The notes: generated from the sequence alone by a model not told the origin. Shown: positions 27,679 to 37,173, counted from the first letter of the stretch. The stretch is 64,000 bases of DNA from Pontibacter indicus (GCF_900156345.1 NZ_FTPP01000001.1:1-64000), one strand, 5' to 3'. Numbers and translations: made by a program.

Positions 27679-28884
27679 CTAAGATGTAAGTGCCTTGATG
27701 ATGACGGTCGCCGCATTTCCTCCGAATCCTGCTGCATTGATCATGATACGTCGTAGAGGTTCGGTCGAAGGGGCAGGGAGTAGGATAGGGTAATCCGGCC
27801 GGATAATTTGCTGAGACCTTAGTAGGTGCATCGCATACTGGAGACTCAGTGCACCAGATGCTCCTAAGGTGTGGCCAATCAGGTGCTTATTAGTTGTTAA
27901 AGAAGGCGGGTTTTTGCTAAATACAGTATTGACCGCAGCTACCTCTGCGTGATCCCCAGCTTTGGTTCCCGGCGAATGCGTGATGACCACATCAACTTCC
28001 TGCTCGTGAGCAGCTAGTTGAGACAAGGCGTGTCGCATGGATTGCTGAAAATTGAGTCCATCAGCAGAAATTCCCGTTTTACTCTTAATAGGCTCAAAAC
28101 CGAATCCAACCGCCTCAATGATCACGTCTCCCTTTCGGAGCTGAGAGACCGATGCTTTCTCGAGTGCCAGCACGGCTGCCCCTTCGCCCAGCACAAAAGT
28201 GTTGTAGCCGGAGGTGCCGTAAGGTTGGCAAGGGAAGGGCCGGTTATACAAAGGGGAGTAAATTCCGATCGCTTTCATCTGGGCAATCGTGAAATCGGTG
28301 AGCGGCGCTTCGGTGCCACCTGCCAGGAAGCGGCTGGCCATACCTGCCCGAAGCCAGGCAACGCCGTTGGCTACGGCCATCAGGGCAGTGCTGCAGGTAA
28401 TGGAGTGACTGATCTGCGCACCGCCCGCATTGACAGCATGTCCCACCCAACTAGACAGATTTCCCAAGGTTGTGGTAGGGGAGGCGGAGGCAGCAAGACG
28501 CTCTTGCTGAAAAGCCTCGTAATGTTGCTCAAATAAGCCGGTGGCTCCTCTGGAGGAGCCGATATTCACAGCCAGGTCGTGTTGTGGTCCTGCGGGAGCG
28601 CTCAACCAGCCCGCCTGCTCTGCTGCCTGACGGGCAGCGTAAATGGCCATCAGCACGGAGCGGTCCAGTTGACGATAGATGGGATTCTCTGCCTGAAGTT
28701 TTCGTAATGCCGCCTCGCCTGCTGCTGAGAGAGCGGCTACAGGAGTAGCTTGCCCCTGATGTTGTAAAACAGGAAAACCAGGACGGCCAGACAGGTAGGA
28801 CTCTGCTGTAGACGCCTTATCTATACCTAGCGGCGAGATAGCGCCACAGCCCCTGATCACGATATGTTCTCTTGCGTTTTCCAA
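27679..28884 (-). CDS. Beta-ketoacyl-ACP synthase family protein
   Basis: A 401-residue thiolase-fold ketosynthase of the KAS I/II type. With the start used here the triad is Cys164 (SITCSTALMA), His303 (ITHSPGTKAGD) and His338 (KHLIGHTLGASG), all intact, and the C-terminal NAAGFGGNAATVII glycine loop is present. It could extend an acyl-ACP, but no acyl carrier protein, reductase or dehydratase is beside it, so the pathway is unknown. The start is TTG at 28884: an in-frame ATG at 28932 lies within the upstream gene's terminator, ahead of the promoter at 28892-28922. GTG at 28860 is an alternative. If TTG is right, the mRNA is almost leaderless. Confidence 0.82.
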   Translation of the reverse strand: MENAREHIVIRGCGAISPLGIDKASTAESYLSGRPGFPVLQHQGQATPVAALSAAGEAALRKLQAENPIYRQLDRSVLMAIYAARQAAEQAGWLSAPAGPQHDLAVNIGSSRGATGLFEQHYEAFQQERLAASASPTTTLGNLSSWVGHAVNAGGAQISHSITCSTALMAVANGVAWLRAGMASRFLAGGTEAPLTDFTIAQMKAIGIYSPLYNRPFPCQPYGTSGYNTFVLGEGAAVLALEKASVSQLRKGDVIIEAVGFGFEPIKSKTGISADGLNFQQSMRHALSQLAAHEQEVDVVITHSPGTKAGDHAEVAAVNTVFSKNPPSLTTNKHLIGHTLGASGALSLQYAMHLLRSQQIIRPDYPILLPAPSTEPLRRIMINAAGFGGNAATVIIKALTS

Positions 28885-28891
28885 CCTCAGG

Positions 28892-28922
28892 CAAAGGTAA
28901 AAACAAAGATCGGGGTGACAAA
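28892..28922 (-). promoter_or_regulatory. Ketosynthase promoter, embedded in a terminator
   Basis: On the minus strand TTTG (28919-28922) is followed after 19 bp by TACCTTTG (28892-28899), a full consensus match. The TTTG lies in the loop of the terminator hairpin and the spacer contains one stem arm and the T-run. Confidence 0.65.
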
Positions 28923-28943
28923 CGTGTGCCACCCCGATCTTTG
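28899..28943 (-). terminator. Terminator of T9SS paralogue 3
   Basis: A perfect 14-bp stem (28904-28917 with 28930-28943) with a 12-nt loop, followed on the minus strand by GTTTTT-type sequence. It lies 18 bp after the stop of the T9SS gene. Confidence 0.85.
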
Positions 28944-28961
28944 CTCAATGAAGTATGGTAA

Positions 28962-31900
28962 TTAGTGCGATTTGATCAGTTTGGTGGTAGAATTGACGCC
29001 GCCGCCCGTCACCCGAAGGAAGTAAACGCCTGTCGCCAGGTTTTGGGTTGAAAGTTCAAGCGTGTTATACCTGCCCTCAGACACAATCGTTTGCTCGATC
29101 ACCACACGGCCCTGCGCATCTGCCACCGTTACCTGTATTGTACCAGCAATGTCGGAAGCTATACCTACCTGCAGGCTGTGAGAGAAAGGGTTCGGGTAGG
29201 CTTTAACCGAAGCGCTTGATTCCTTCATGTGCACTGCTATAGTTTTGCTGTATTCAAAGGCGCCATCATAATCCACTTGGCGCAGACGGTAGTAGTTTAT
29301 GCCAGTGCCCGGATTCTTGTCTGTGAAGGTATAAGAATTGGTCAGACTGCTGGTGCCTTTGCCTTTTACCTGGCCAATCAGGGTAAACTTGCGTCCGTCC
29401 TGGCTTCGTTCCACTTCAAAGCGGTCGTTGTCGCGCTCGGAAGCAGTTGCCCATTGCAATAGCACTTGGTTTTGCTGGGTCACGGCTTTAAATGATACCA
29501 GTTCGACCGGAAGCGGCGTGATGCCCTGCAGTTCGATCTTTTGCTCGAGCTCAACAAAGCAGCCAGAGCTGATGTTGCGGGCTGCAGCGGTATAGGTTTT
29601 CTTCTCAGTGTTCACCACATCCGAAACAAGCACTACATCACCCCCATTGCCTGCCACCGGCGCTCTGAAATCCGTGCCATTCATACGGAGCTGGTAAAGT
29701 ACGTTCACTTCCGAATTTCTGATGATCAGGTTCATGGTACCATCCGCATTAAAGGCGCCTTCTATGAACTCGAGCGTCTTAGAGGGCATGGCATTTACCG
29801 TGATGGTCACTTCATTGCTCATTTGGGTACCGCAGTAGGTCGGCGCTATACCGGAGGTTGCCTGTACGTAAAAGTTGAAGCTACCCGTTGCATTCAGGAC
29901 AGGAGTTTCAAGTGTGATCTGTCCGCCCGTGCCAGCCACCGGCGCACCCACAGCGCTGTTGTCCGCTTTCAGCCTGATCTGATAATTCACATTTGTCTGT
30001 GAGCTCGATACCGTCAGTATAGCTTTTGTACCAATGCATACCTGTGTGTTATGCGCCGTTACCATAAATGCAGCCGGGTTTGGATTCACCGTGATATTGA
30101 CCGTGCTATTCAGCTCAGCCGCACCGCAGCCAGGGCTTTCGCCACGTACGACGGCCACTTTTATTCTCTGGGAAGTACTGAGCGGGTAGGAAGTAAGCAC
30201 AATATCACCACCGTTACCAAGCACCGATGAACTCAGGTCGGCTGTATTGGCATCGTTCCGGAGCGTGTAACTGATGCCGATCTCAGAGTTGCTGATCCTG
30301 ATCATGGCGCTGCTGTTCTGGCAGATCGCGGAGGCGATGGCAGTTACCGCTTTGGTTCTGTCAGGTATAGCGGTAGAGCACTGTACTTTCACGATGTTCG
30401 ATACTCCACTTTCGTTGGTGCCTACAGTACCTGAAGTCGCCGTCAGTGATCCGCCCGCATACAACAGCTTTTCGATGTTGCTGCCACCCAGTCCATTTAC
30501 TGTCCAACTTCCGGTTCCTGAAGAGATAACAGAGCCTAGGAAATAACCATCAATGTACAGGTTAATATTCGTGCTGGCTGGTCCCGTACCAGAAACAGCA
30601 GTCGCCCCCTCCATATAAGATCCTGTAATGACAGGTATAGCGGGTGCTGTTGTAGCAGCCTGAACAGTCACGGTATTTGATAAAGCACTGGCGCCTTTGC
30701 CTGGAGCGGTGGCAGTCGCGGTAATGGTGTTGCCGCTTGTAAGCGCCGTAGTGGCAAGGCCGCTAAGTGTCCAGTTGCCATAGGCATCCACTACCGGGCA
30801 GTTGGTAGAGCAGATGGCCTGTCCGTTTCGGTAGACAGTGATCACGGTGCCGGCAGGCTCTGTTGAGGTTCCGGATATGGTGGTAGCGCCAGCCCGGATT
30901 GGACCGTTCACGACCGGAGCAATTGAGGCTTCCGCCATTACAGTTACTGAGGACTCGTTCGACACGCAGATGTTAGGAGACAGCGCACGAGCCGAAACTA
31001 CCTGACCTGCCTTCAGCACCATGCCTGACATCGTCCATGCTCCTGTGCTGGTCGCTGTGGTGTTGCCGAACAGCTTTCCGTTGATCAGCACGATAACAGT
31101 AGCGTAGGCTACAGCCGTACCCGCGATAGCCGTGGTGCTTTGCAGGATCGGACTAGTTTTAATAGTTGGGGTGGCGGTGGTGCCCAGGTTGCCTTTGCCT
31201 ACGCATACCTCGTTTGATCTGGCAGATGCACATTTGCCGTTTCCTTCTTCCAGTATCGCATAATAGCTGCCGTTACCCAGGGTAACTGTTCCGGACACAC
31301 ACCCTTGTCCTGGGCTACAGTCGGTTGCATTTATACCGTCGCGGCACGTCCAGCCCCAGGTACCATTGGCTCTCACCGGAATATCAGGTATACCCAAAAC
31401 AGGTCTGTCAGGCTCTCCGAATTTATAGATCCTGATGATGCTGCCTGCAGCTACACCAGCCGGCACTGTCCCGGTAAATCCTTTGTCCGATGCGCATAGG
31501 ATGGTAGGAGTCGCACTTGGGGTGCAGACAAAGGCCGGCGCTATCACAATAACCTCATTCGATAAATTAGAAACGGACTTACCAGAAGCAGTAGCCGTTG
31601 CTGTCAGTTTATCGCTGGCGGCAAGTGAGGTGTTGGCAGGCAAGGTATAGGACCAGGTGCCGCCGGAGCCTACTGTGGTCGTGCCCAGTACTGCACCATT
31701 CAGGTATACCGTAATTACTGTGCCTGCGGCTTCAGTGGAGGTGCCGGAGATAAGAATAGGGTTTGCAGTAGTAGAGGTGCCAGCGCTGTAGGTGCCCGAA
31801 ATGATGGGAGCAACGCTTCGTAAAGCCGGGAAATCAGAAGTGGGCGTTACGTTCAGGGAAGTCGGGATAATGCTTTTAATAATGTTGGTGAACGCTGCCG

Positions 31901-32720
31901 CATAGTTGCCAGCGTATACCTTGTCATCTATACCTCCTACATCAGAAATAGGCCCGGCCAGTGCACTGTGTTGTGCGCTCATCACCGTGTTGGCCACCAT
32001 GCGCACCGGCGTGCTGGCATTGAAAGACGGAATGTGTTTGGTGATCTCGGAGAAGGGGATGTAGAAATCGTAAAAATAGTCCGGGCTGCCACCGTTTGTG
32101 GTGTAGGCGATTGCTTTCTGGGCATACTGCTCATAAGGCAGGTTCACCAACTGGCTATTTGCAGCAGGAGACGATACACCATCTACATTGTAAAGGCGTA
32201 CGCCAAAACCGGTGGCCAGCACAATTTCTACTTCAAAACCTGGGTTTGCTACTGTGTAGTTAGGGTCAGCGTCGGGGCCTGTGTTGCCGAACTTGTTGTC
32301 GGTATCGATCAGGATGCTGTAGCCTTTTGAGTTCGGCGCTATACCTCCCAGACGGAAGCGGAACATCAGGTTGCCACCAGAAAGGTAGGTATACACCGGG
32401 TCCACGTTGCCGTACAGGTACGAGAAATCAGAAAAACCATCGGAAGGGCCACGCAGCAGGTCGCCGATCACCTCGCCTGAAGGGAGCGGCAGGGCGCGGT
32501 ACGGAATCTCACTTTCCTGCACATCGTTGAATTTAAAACCCAGCGGAGTGGCAGGGCCAGAAACATAGCCATCGCCGTTCGGGTCAAGCACGGTTCTGCC
32601 TGCTCCAGTGGCAGGCTTCACAATCATGCCTTTGGTTTGGGCGCGCAAGGCAGGTGTTACGAATAATACAAGCACCAGGCTCAACAAGACAGCCTTGAAG
32701 AAGGGTAAAATTTGAATCAT
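28962..32720 (-). CDS. Large T9SS-sorted surface protein, paralogue 3
   Basis: A 1252-residue third member of the family. Signal peptide about 1-27 (ending RAQ), then TKGMIVKPATGAGRT and the DPNGDGYVS loop, the same beta-rich N-terminal domain (FRFRLGGIAP, GYSILIDTDNKFGN, DYFYDFYIPF), fewer Ig-like modules than the others, then an FnIII-like unit (PLPVELVSFKA) and a type A sorting domain (AYPNPFSHSLQVGI to KLIKSH). Its 3' end is clearly diverged from paralogues 1 and 2, so it did not take part in their recent homogenisation. Probably cell-surface. The conserved N-terminal domain is the best target for defining the family's role. Confidence 0.85.
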   Translation of the reverse strand: MIQILPFFKAVLLSLVLVLFVTPALRAQTKGMIVKPATGAGRTVLDPNGDGYVSGPATPLGFKFNDVQESEIPYRALPLPSGEVIGDLLRGPSDGFSDFSYLYGNVDPVYTYLSGGNLMFRFRLGGIAPNSKGYSILIDTDNKFGNTGPDADPNYTVANPGFEVEIVLATGFGVRLYNVDGVSSPAANSQLVNLPYEQYAQKAIAYTTNGGSPDYFYDFYIPFSEITKHIPSFNASTPVRMVANTVMSAQHSALAGPISDVGGIDDKVYAGNYAAAFTNIIKSIIPTSLNVTPTSDFPALRSVAPIISGTYSAGTSTTANPILISGTSTEAAGTVITVYLNGAVLGTTTVGSGGTWSYTLPANTSLAASDKLTATATASGKSVSNLSNEVIVIAPAFVCTPSATPTILCASDKGFTGTVPAGVAAGSIIRIYKFGEPDRPVLGIPDIPVRANGTWGWTCRDGINATDCSPGQGCVSGTVTLGNGSYYAILEEGNGKCASARSNEVCVGKGNLGTTATPTIKTSPILQSTTAIAGTAVAYATVIVLINGKLFGNTTATSTGAWTMSGMVLKAGQVVSARALSPNICVSNESSVTVMAEASIAPVVNGPIRAGATTISGTSTEPAGTVITVYRNGQAICSTNCPVVDAYGNWTLSGLATTALTSGNTITATATAPGKGASALSNTVTVQAATTAPAIPVITGSYMEGATAVSGTGPASTNINLYIDGYFLGSVISSGTGSWTVNGLGGSNIEKLLYAGGSLTATSGTVGTNESGVSNIVKVQCSTAIPDRTKAVTAIASAICQNSSAMIRISNSEIGISYTLRNDANTADLSSSVLGNGGDIVLTSYPLSTSQRIKVAVVRGESPGCGAAELNSTVNITVNPNPAAFMVTAHNTQVCIGTKAILTVSSSQTNVNYQIRLKADNSAVGAPVAGTGGQITLETPVLNATGSFNFYVQATSGIAPTYCGTQMSNEVTITVNAMPSKTLEFIEGAFNADGTMNLIIRNSEVNVLYQLRMNGTDFRAPVAGNGGDVVLVSDVVNTEKKTYTAAARNISSGCFVELEQKIELQGITPLPVELVSFKAVTQQNQVLLQWATASERDNDRFEVERSQDGRKFTLIGQVKGKGTSSLTNSYTFTDKNPGTGINYYRLRQVDYDGAFEYSKTIAVHMKESSASVKAYPNPFSHSLQVGIASDIAGTIQVTVADAQGRVVIEQTIVSEGRYNTLELSTQNLATGVYFLRVTGGGVNSTTKLIKSH

Positions 32721-33264
32721 ATAGGTTAAGAGAATAATGGTGTAAAACTTAACCCTCCGATAGATAATATAGAGATGGCGAATCCTACTTAGCTAAGCCT
32801 AGCTGGTTAATGGCTGGTTCGGAAGAAAATCAAATGCCATTTTCTATAGCACTTTTAATTTAGGTATAAATAGTATTATTGTAAGTGTAAGTATTTGATA
32901 ATCAGTCGTAATTTTTTTGGGTGTGCTGAAGTTTTGGATACTTCCGGACATAGCTAGCGCGGGATGCTGAATAATAATTTCCAAAAGTTGGAAAGTCTCT
33001 TCCTAAGAGTGGATTTTTTTGAAAGATTTGGATTTAAAATGAGGGGATATGGTGAAGGTGGGAAGAGTAGCTGTTGAGCGTGAGGTGTTGTCCTGGACTG
33101 AATAATTTTTGCAAAATACAACGTAAGTTTCTGTTTAAAAGCTATTTATGTATAGCTTTAGTTAGTGCGACTTCTCTGCGTTATTAGCTCTATAGATAGT
33201 TATTCACCATTGTTTATTGCACAATTTACTTCATCTTTCCCAAAATGAATCTGTCATCGTTTCA
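32721..33264. other. Gap between T9SS paralogue 3 and bioA
   Basis: About 540 AT-rich bp. I find no gene, no tRNA and no strong hairpin. AATGA/TCATT near 33244-33266 is a weak inverted repeat at the end of bioA. Confidence 0.5.
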
Positions 33265-34593
33265 TTAATCGTGCAGCGTCGTGTGGGTAGGCGGCTCAAA
33301 GTAACGGTCCCCCGTGATCAGTTGCTGCATACCCCGGATTGTCTGGTATACCTGGTCGAGTTGCTCGTCCGTGATACAATAGGGTGGGATAATGTAAATG
33401 ATGTTACCGAGCGGACGGAGAATGACTCCTTGCTCCAGCGCAAAGCTGTAGAGGGTATCGCCCATTTTATTGAAATAGGAGGTTCCGTCTGCCTCAAACT
33501 CAACAGCCAGTATGGTGCCCCGCTGGCGCACTTCCAGTACCTTCGGTAGCTTCCGGAATTGCTGAGCAAAAACAGCGTGACGCTGGCCGATGCGCTCTAT
33601 ATGCTGCTGGGTCTCCTCTTGCAGCAAAAGGTCCAGGCTGGCCAGTCCGGCGGCACAGGCGACGGGGTTTGCGGTATAGCTATGCCCATGGAAAAGGGTT
33701 TTGCGCTTGTCGTCGCTGAGGAAGGCCTCGTAAACTTTCTCGTTGCAGGAGGTTGCGCCCAAGGCCATCGTGCCGCCTGTCAGGCCTTTTGAAAGGGCCA
33801 CCATATCCGGTTTGCGCTGCAGGTAGTCGCTGGCAAAGATGTGGCCCGTGCGACCGAAGCCCGTCATCACCTCGTCGGCGATGGTCAGGATGTCGTGCTG
33901 CTGGCAGACTTCGAGAAGCCGCTCCAGTACTTCCGGGGTATACATCACCATACCGGCCGTACCCAGTACCAAGGGTTCATAAATAAAAGCGGCCACATCG
34001 CCTGCCAGGGCATAAGCCTCCAACTGCTTTAAAGTTTCTTCTTCGTTGCCAGCTACAGGTACATCGATAAAGCATACCTCAAATAGGTAGGACCAGAAGG
34101 GTGCGGTGAAAGCGCTACGGGCACTCACGGCCATCGCTCCGAAAGTATCGCCATGATAACTGTCGCGGAAGGCGATGATCTTGCGCTTCGGTATACCTGT
34201 GTTCTGCCAGTACTGGATGGCCATTTTCAGGGCCACCTCCACGGCGGTAGAACCATTGTCGGAGTAGAAAATACGGCTTTGTCCCTGTGGCAGGATTTGG
34301 ATCAGGCGTTCGGCAAAGGTCACGGCGGCGGGGTGCGTGAAGCCGGCGAAGATGACGTGCTCCAACGTTTGTAGCTGCTCAGCCACTTTCTGGGCAATGT
34401 AAGGATGTGCATGCCCGTGCAGGTTCACCCACCACGAAGCAACGGCATCCACATAGGTCTTACCATCCTCGGCATAGAGCAGCGCACCCTCACCCTTTAC
34501 AATAGGTATAGCGAGGGCGGCAGTCTTCATTTGCGTGTAGGGGTGCCAAATGACCTGCTGATCGCGGGTGGCAAGATTTGGGGTGGTGGACAT
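33265..34593 (-). CDS. bioA: Adenosylmethionine-8-amino-7-oxononanoate aminotransferase
   Basis: DAPA aminotransferase, 442 residues, converts KAPA to DAPA in biotin synthesis using SAM as amino donor. Class III aminotransferase features: WHPYTQM near residue 16, the WWVNLHGHAHP segment (55-64), the DSYHGDTFGAM loop (near 144) and PLP Lys269 in ALSKGLTGG. Start at 34593 (MSTTPNLATR) is preferred: a TACTTTCG box, near the -7 consensus, lies between it and the longer frame's ATG at 34629. Last gene of the biotin group. Confidence 0.95.
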   Translation of the reverse strand: MSTTPNLATRDQQVIWHPYTQMKTAALAIPIVKGEGALLYAEDGKTYVDAVASWWVNLHGHAHPYIAQKVAEQLQTLEHVIFAGFTHPAAVTFAERLIQILPQGQSRIFYSDNGSTAVEVALKMAIQYWQNTGIPKRKIIAFRDSYHGDTFGAMAVSARSAFTAPFWSYLFEVCFIDVPVAGNEEETLKQLEAYALAGDVAAFIYEPLVLGTAGMVMYTPEVLERLLEVCQQHDILTIADEVMTGFGRTGHIFASDYLQRKPDMVALSKGLTGGTMALGATSCNEKVYEAFLSDDKRKTLFHGHSYTANPVACAAGLASLDLLLQEETQQHIERIGQRHAVFAQQFRKLPKVLEVRQRGTILAVEFEADGTSYFNKMGDTLYSFALEQGVILRPLGNIIYIIPPYCITDEQLDQVYQTIRGMQQLITGDRYFEPPTHTTLHD

Positions 34594-34640
34594 GGTACGA
34601 TGTATGCGCTTTGCTGCGAAAGTAGGCAAGGGGAGGGGAT

Positions 34641-35213
34641 TTACCTACCGTTTCTGGGGAAAAAGCGCTTGAGTATACGTTTGCCTCGGCTGAGCATAGC
34701 GGGTGAGCCGTCTTTCATCAGGAACTCGGTCTGGGCCAGTAATTCGTCTTTCACCCAGGGAAATTCGGGCTGCAGGTATACGAGCACGTCCAGGCAGTTG
34801 ACTTTTACCGCGACGGGTGTCCGTGGGTTGATCAGCCACTCGAACATAGTCTCTACCACGGGTTCACGATCGGGCAGTGCGCGCCATGCCGCTTTATAAA
34901 GCGGATTGGCATCCGGGTTGGCGCAGCACATCAGTATTTTGGAATAGTGCCGCTGGCAGCTCTGGTTATGTTGTGCCGGCAGCTTGTCAACAAAAGCGGG
35001 CAGGTATGGCAGAAACTGCTTTGGGAAGGTGTAGGCTACATACTCCAGCACCCAGGCAGCGCGAAAGGCCACTGACCGGTCTTTAGGAGAAGAACTAAAC
35101 ACTAAAAGCTGTTGCACCGACAGCTTGCCCGAGTTCGTTTTCGCGGCGAGCTCCTGTATCTGAAGTTTGCCTAAGGGCTGACTTAACTTCTGCAGCAGTT
35201 CCTCTTCTTCCAT
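34641..35213 (-). CDS. HEAT-like helical protein in the biotin cluster
   Basis: A 190-residue soluble, mostly helical protein with no catalytic motif I recognise. Segments such as RSVAFRAAWVLEYVA and VAVKVNCLDVLVYLQPEFPWV have the spacing of HEAT-type repeats, and the C-terminus is basic (RGKRILKRFFPRNGR). Related Bacteroidota proteins are sometimes labelled adenylosuccinate lyase, which the sequence does not support. It sits between bioD and bioA on the same strand, 47 bp before the chosen bioA start; a role in biotin metabolism is only a guess from position. Confidence 0.7.
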   Translation of the reverse strand: MEEEELLQKLSQPLGKLQIQELAAKTNSGKLSVQQLLVFSSSPKDRSVAFRAAWVLEYVAYTFPKQFLPYLPAFVDKLPAQHNQSCQRHYSKILMCCANPDANPLYKAAWRALPDREPVVETMFEWLINPRTPVAVKVNCLDVLVYLQPEFPWVKDELLAQTEFLMKDGSPAMLSRGKRILKRFFPRNGR

Positions 35214-35383
35214 AATCCAGGTATACGTGATGCAGGTATAGCACCTGTTTAAATCTTACCCTGACTCAGCTGTCTGCGAGACAGGCAACTGAACCAGAAT
35301 GCGTTTTAAAGTACAGTAAGTGTCGTCGTTTTGTAGAGTATTCTCAATAGGCAACTGTGCGGTTTATCCTTTGTTATAGCAGC

Positions 35384-35998
35384 TTATAAGTGGGGTACGA
35401 AATCTTTAGCGTACTGAGCCACAGCCTCCTGGCAGAAATCAGCTTCCTGGCGGATGGATGGTAGACGGCGCAAGCCGGTATACTTCACAATAAAGTCTTC
35501 GGACGTCTGGTTTTCTTCGCCATTAAAAATGATGCCCGCCACCGGAACCTTGCGGTAGCGCAATACCTCCGCCGTGAGCAGGGTATGGTTGATCGAGCCC
35601 AGGTAGTTTCTGGACACCAGGATCACCTCCAGCCCCAGCTGCTGCACCAGGTCCAGCACCAGGTAGCGCTTGTTCAGGGGCACCATTAGACCACCGGCTC
35701 CTTCCACAATCAGGTTGTTCCGCGTCTCCGGCAGTTTCAGCCCGTGCACATCGATCTCGATGCCTTCGGCAGCTGCGGCTTTGTGCGGAGACGCCGCTAT
35801 CTTGAGACGGTAGGCTTCGGGGTGAAACACAGATTTTTCATTCGAAACCAGACTCTTGACCATGTCTGTGTCGGTGAAGTCCAGGCCTCCTGCCTGCACG
35901 GGTTTCCAGTAGTCGGCTTGCAGGGCTTCGGTGAGTATGGCTGCGGCAACTGTTTTGCCAACGTCCGTTCCGATGCCTGTTACAAAATATCTTTTCAT
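35384..35998 (-). CDS. bioD: Dethiobiotin synthase
   Basis: A 204-residue P-loop ATPase that closes the ureido ring of DAPA with CO2 and ATP. The N-terminal TGIGTDVGKT (residues 7-16) is the signature P-loop; Lys37 in the YWKPVQAGG segment is the usual substrate lysine, and VEGAGGLMVPL is conserved. Slightly shorter than the E. coli enzyme. ATG overlaps the bioF stop by 4 bp. About 170 bp separate it from the HEAT gene downstream. Confidence 0.94.
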   Translation of the reverse strand: MKRYFVTGIGTDVGKTVAAAILTEALQADYWKPVQAGGLDFTDTDMVKSLVSNEKSVFHPEAYRLKIAASPHKAAAAEGIEIDVHGLKLPETRNNLIVEGAGGLMVPLNKRYLVLDLVQQLGLEVILVSRNYLGSINHTLLTAEVLRYRKVPVAGIIFNGEENQTSEDFIVKYTGLRRLPSIRQEADFCQEAVAQYAKDFVPHL

Positions 35999-37128
35999 GT
36001 ACCTTTCGCTATGGCCTGCACGAGGCCGTCAATTTCTTCTTCACTATTATAGGTATGCACGATCACGCGGAGCCGCTCTGTGCCGGCGGGCACAGTAGGA
36101 GGCAGCACGGGGCGCACATCAAATCCAGCAGTTTGCAGCGCAGCCGCCAGCGCCTTGAGTTGCCGGGACTGTTGCGGGAAAACAGAGAGGATCACGCTGT
36201 TTTCCGGGGTGCAGCGTATGCCGCTAAGTTTGTTCAGTTTCTGGTACAGTCGGGTCGCTAACTGCTGCGCGCGCGCGCGCTCAGGCGCCAGATCGGGCAG
36301 CAAGGTATAGGCACACTTGAGGGCAACCAGCGCATGTTTTGGCAGACCTGTGGTGTAAATAAATGCTCTACTATAGTTAATCAAAAAGTCGCGCAGCACC
36401 TGCGGCCCCACCACGGCCGCCCCATGTGCGCCCATGGCTTTGCCATAGGTGATGACCTGCGCAAATACCTGTTCCTCCAGCCCAAGGGCCACGGTCAGGC
36501 CTTCGCCTTTGGGGCCGTACAAACCTACGGCATGGGCTTCGTCTACTATCAGGGCGGCACTGTGCTCGTTACATACCTGCGCCAGTTCCGGCAAAGGCGC
36601 CTTGTCGCCATCCATGGAGTAGACCGACTCCACGACCACGTATACCTGCCCGGTCGCGTGCTTCAGCTTCTGCCGCAAATCCTCCACGCTGTTGTGGCGG
36701 AAGGCATAGGTCTTGGCAAAGCTCAGGCGCAAACCGTCTTTCATGGAGGCATGGCTGGCCTCGTCATAAAACACAGTGTCGCCACGCTGCGGCAGGGCAG
36801 ACAACAGGCCTACGTTAGCCGTATAGCCCGAATTGAAAAGCAGCGCCGCCTCCCCCTTGTGGTAGGACGCGATGATACCTTCCAGCTCTTCGAAAAGGCC
36901 GTGGTTGCCCGATAGCAGTCGGGAGCCCGTCGCCCCCAATGGTAAATGTCTATAGTGCTCCTCTTCCTTGTGGATGAGCGCCCGCAGTTTCTCGCTGCGA
37001 GCAAGGCCGAGGTAGTCGTTGGAGCAGAAGTCAATGAGCCCGGCGGTGGTTTTGAGTGCGCGCAAAGTGTCCTGCGCAGCCCGCTCCGCCAGCTTCTGCT
37101 GTAATTTATTTTTCAGGACATCAGACAT
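35995..37128 (-). CDS. bioF: 8-amino-7-oxononanoate synthase
   Basis: A 377-residue PLP enzyme of the alpha-oxoamine synthase family that condenses pimeloyl-ACP or -CoA with alanine. FCSNDYLGLA (34-43), GATGSRLLSGNHGLFEELE (65-83), VDEAHAVGLYG and Lys230 in VITYGKAMGAHGAA are intact. Overlaps bioD by 4 bp. No bioC or bioH is present in the window, so pimeloyl supply must be encoded elsewhere. The gap to bioB holds an inverted repeat. Confidence 0.94.
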   Translation of the reverse strand: MSDVLKNKLQQKLAERAAQDTLRALKTTAGLIDFCSNDYLGLARSEKLRALIHKEEEHYRHLPLGATGSRLLSGNHGLFEELEGIIASYHKGEAALLFNSGYTANVGLLSALPQRGDTVFYDEASHASMKDGLRLSFAKTYAFRHNSVEDLRQKLKHATGQVYVVVESVYSMDGDKAPLPELAQVCNEHSAALIVDEAHAVGLYGPKGEGLTVALGLEEQVFAQVITYGKAMGAHGAAVVGPQVLRDFLINYSRAFIYTTGLPKHALVALKCAYTLLPDLAPERARAQQLATRLYQKLNKLSGIRCTPENSVILSVFPQQSRQLKALAAALQTAGFDVRPVLPPTVPAGTERLRVIVHTYNSEEEIDGLVQAIAKGT

Positions 37129-37173
37129 TGGGAAGAATTCAGCTTTCTGATTTCAATTCTCAAGAGCGATCAT

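Noticed and set aside
34594..34629. Upstream ATG for bioA
   Set aside because: A near-consensus -7 box lies between it and the better-conserved start at 34593.
36260..36282. GC-alternating tract in bioF (possible Z-DNA)
   Set aside because: It is within a conserved coding region and explained by Ala/Arg codons.
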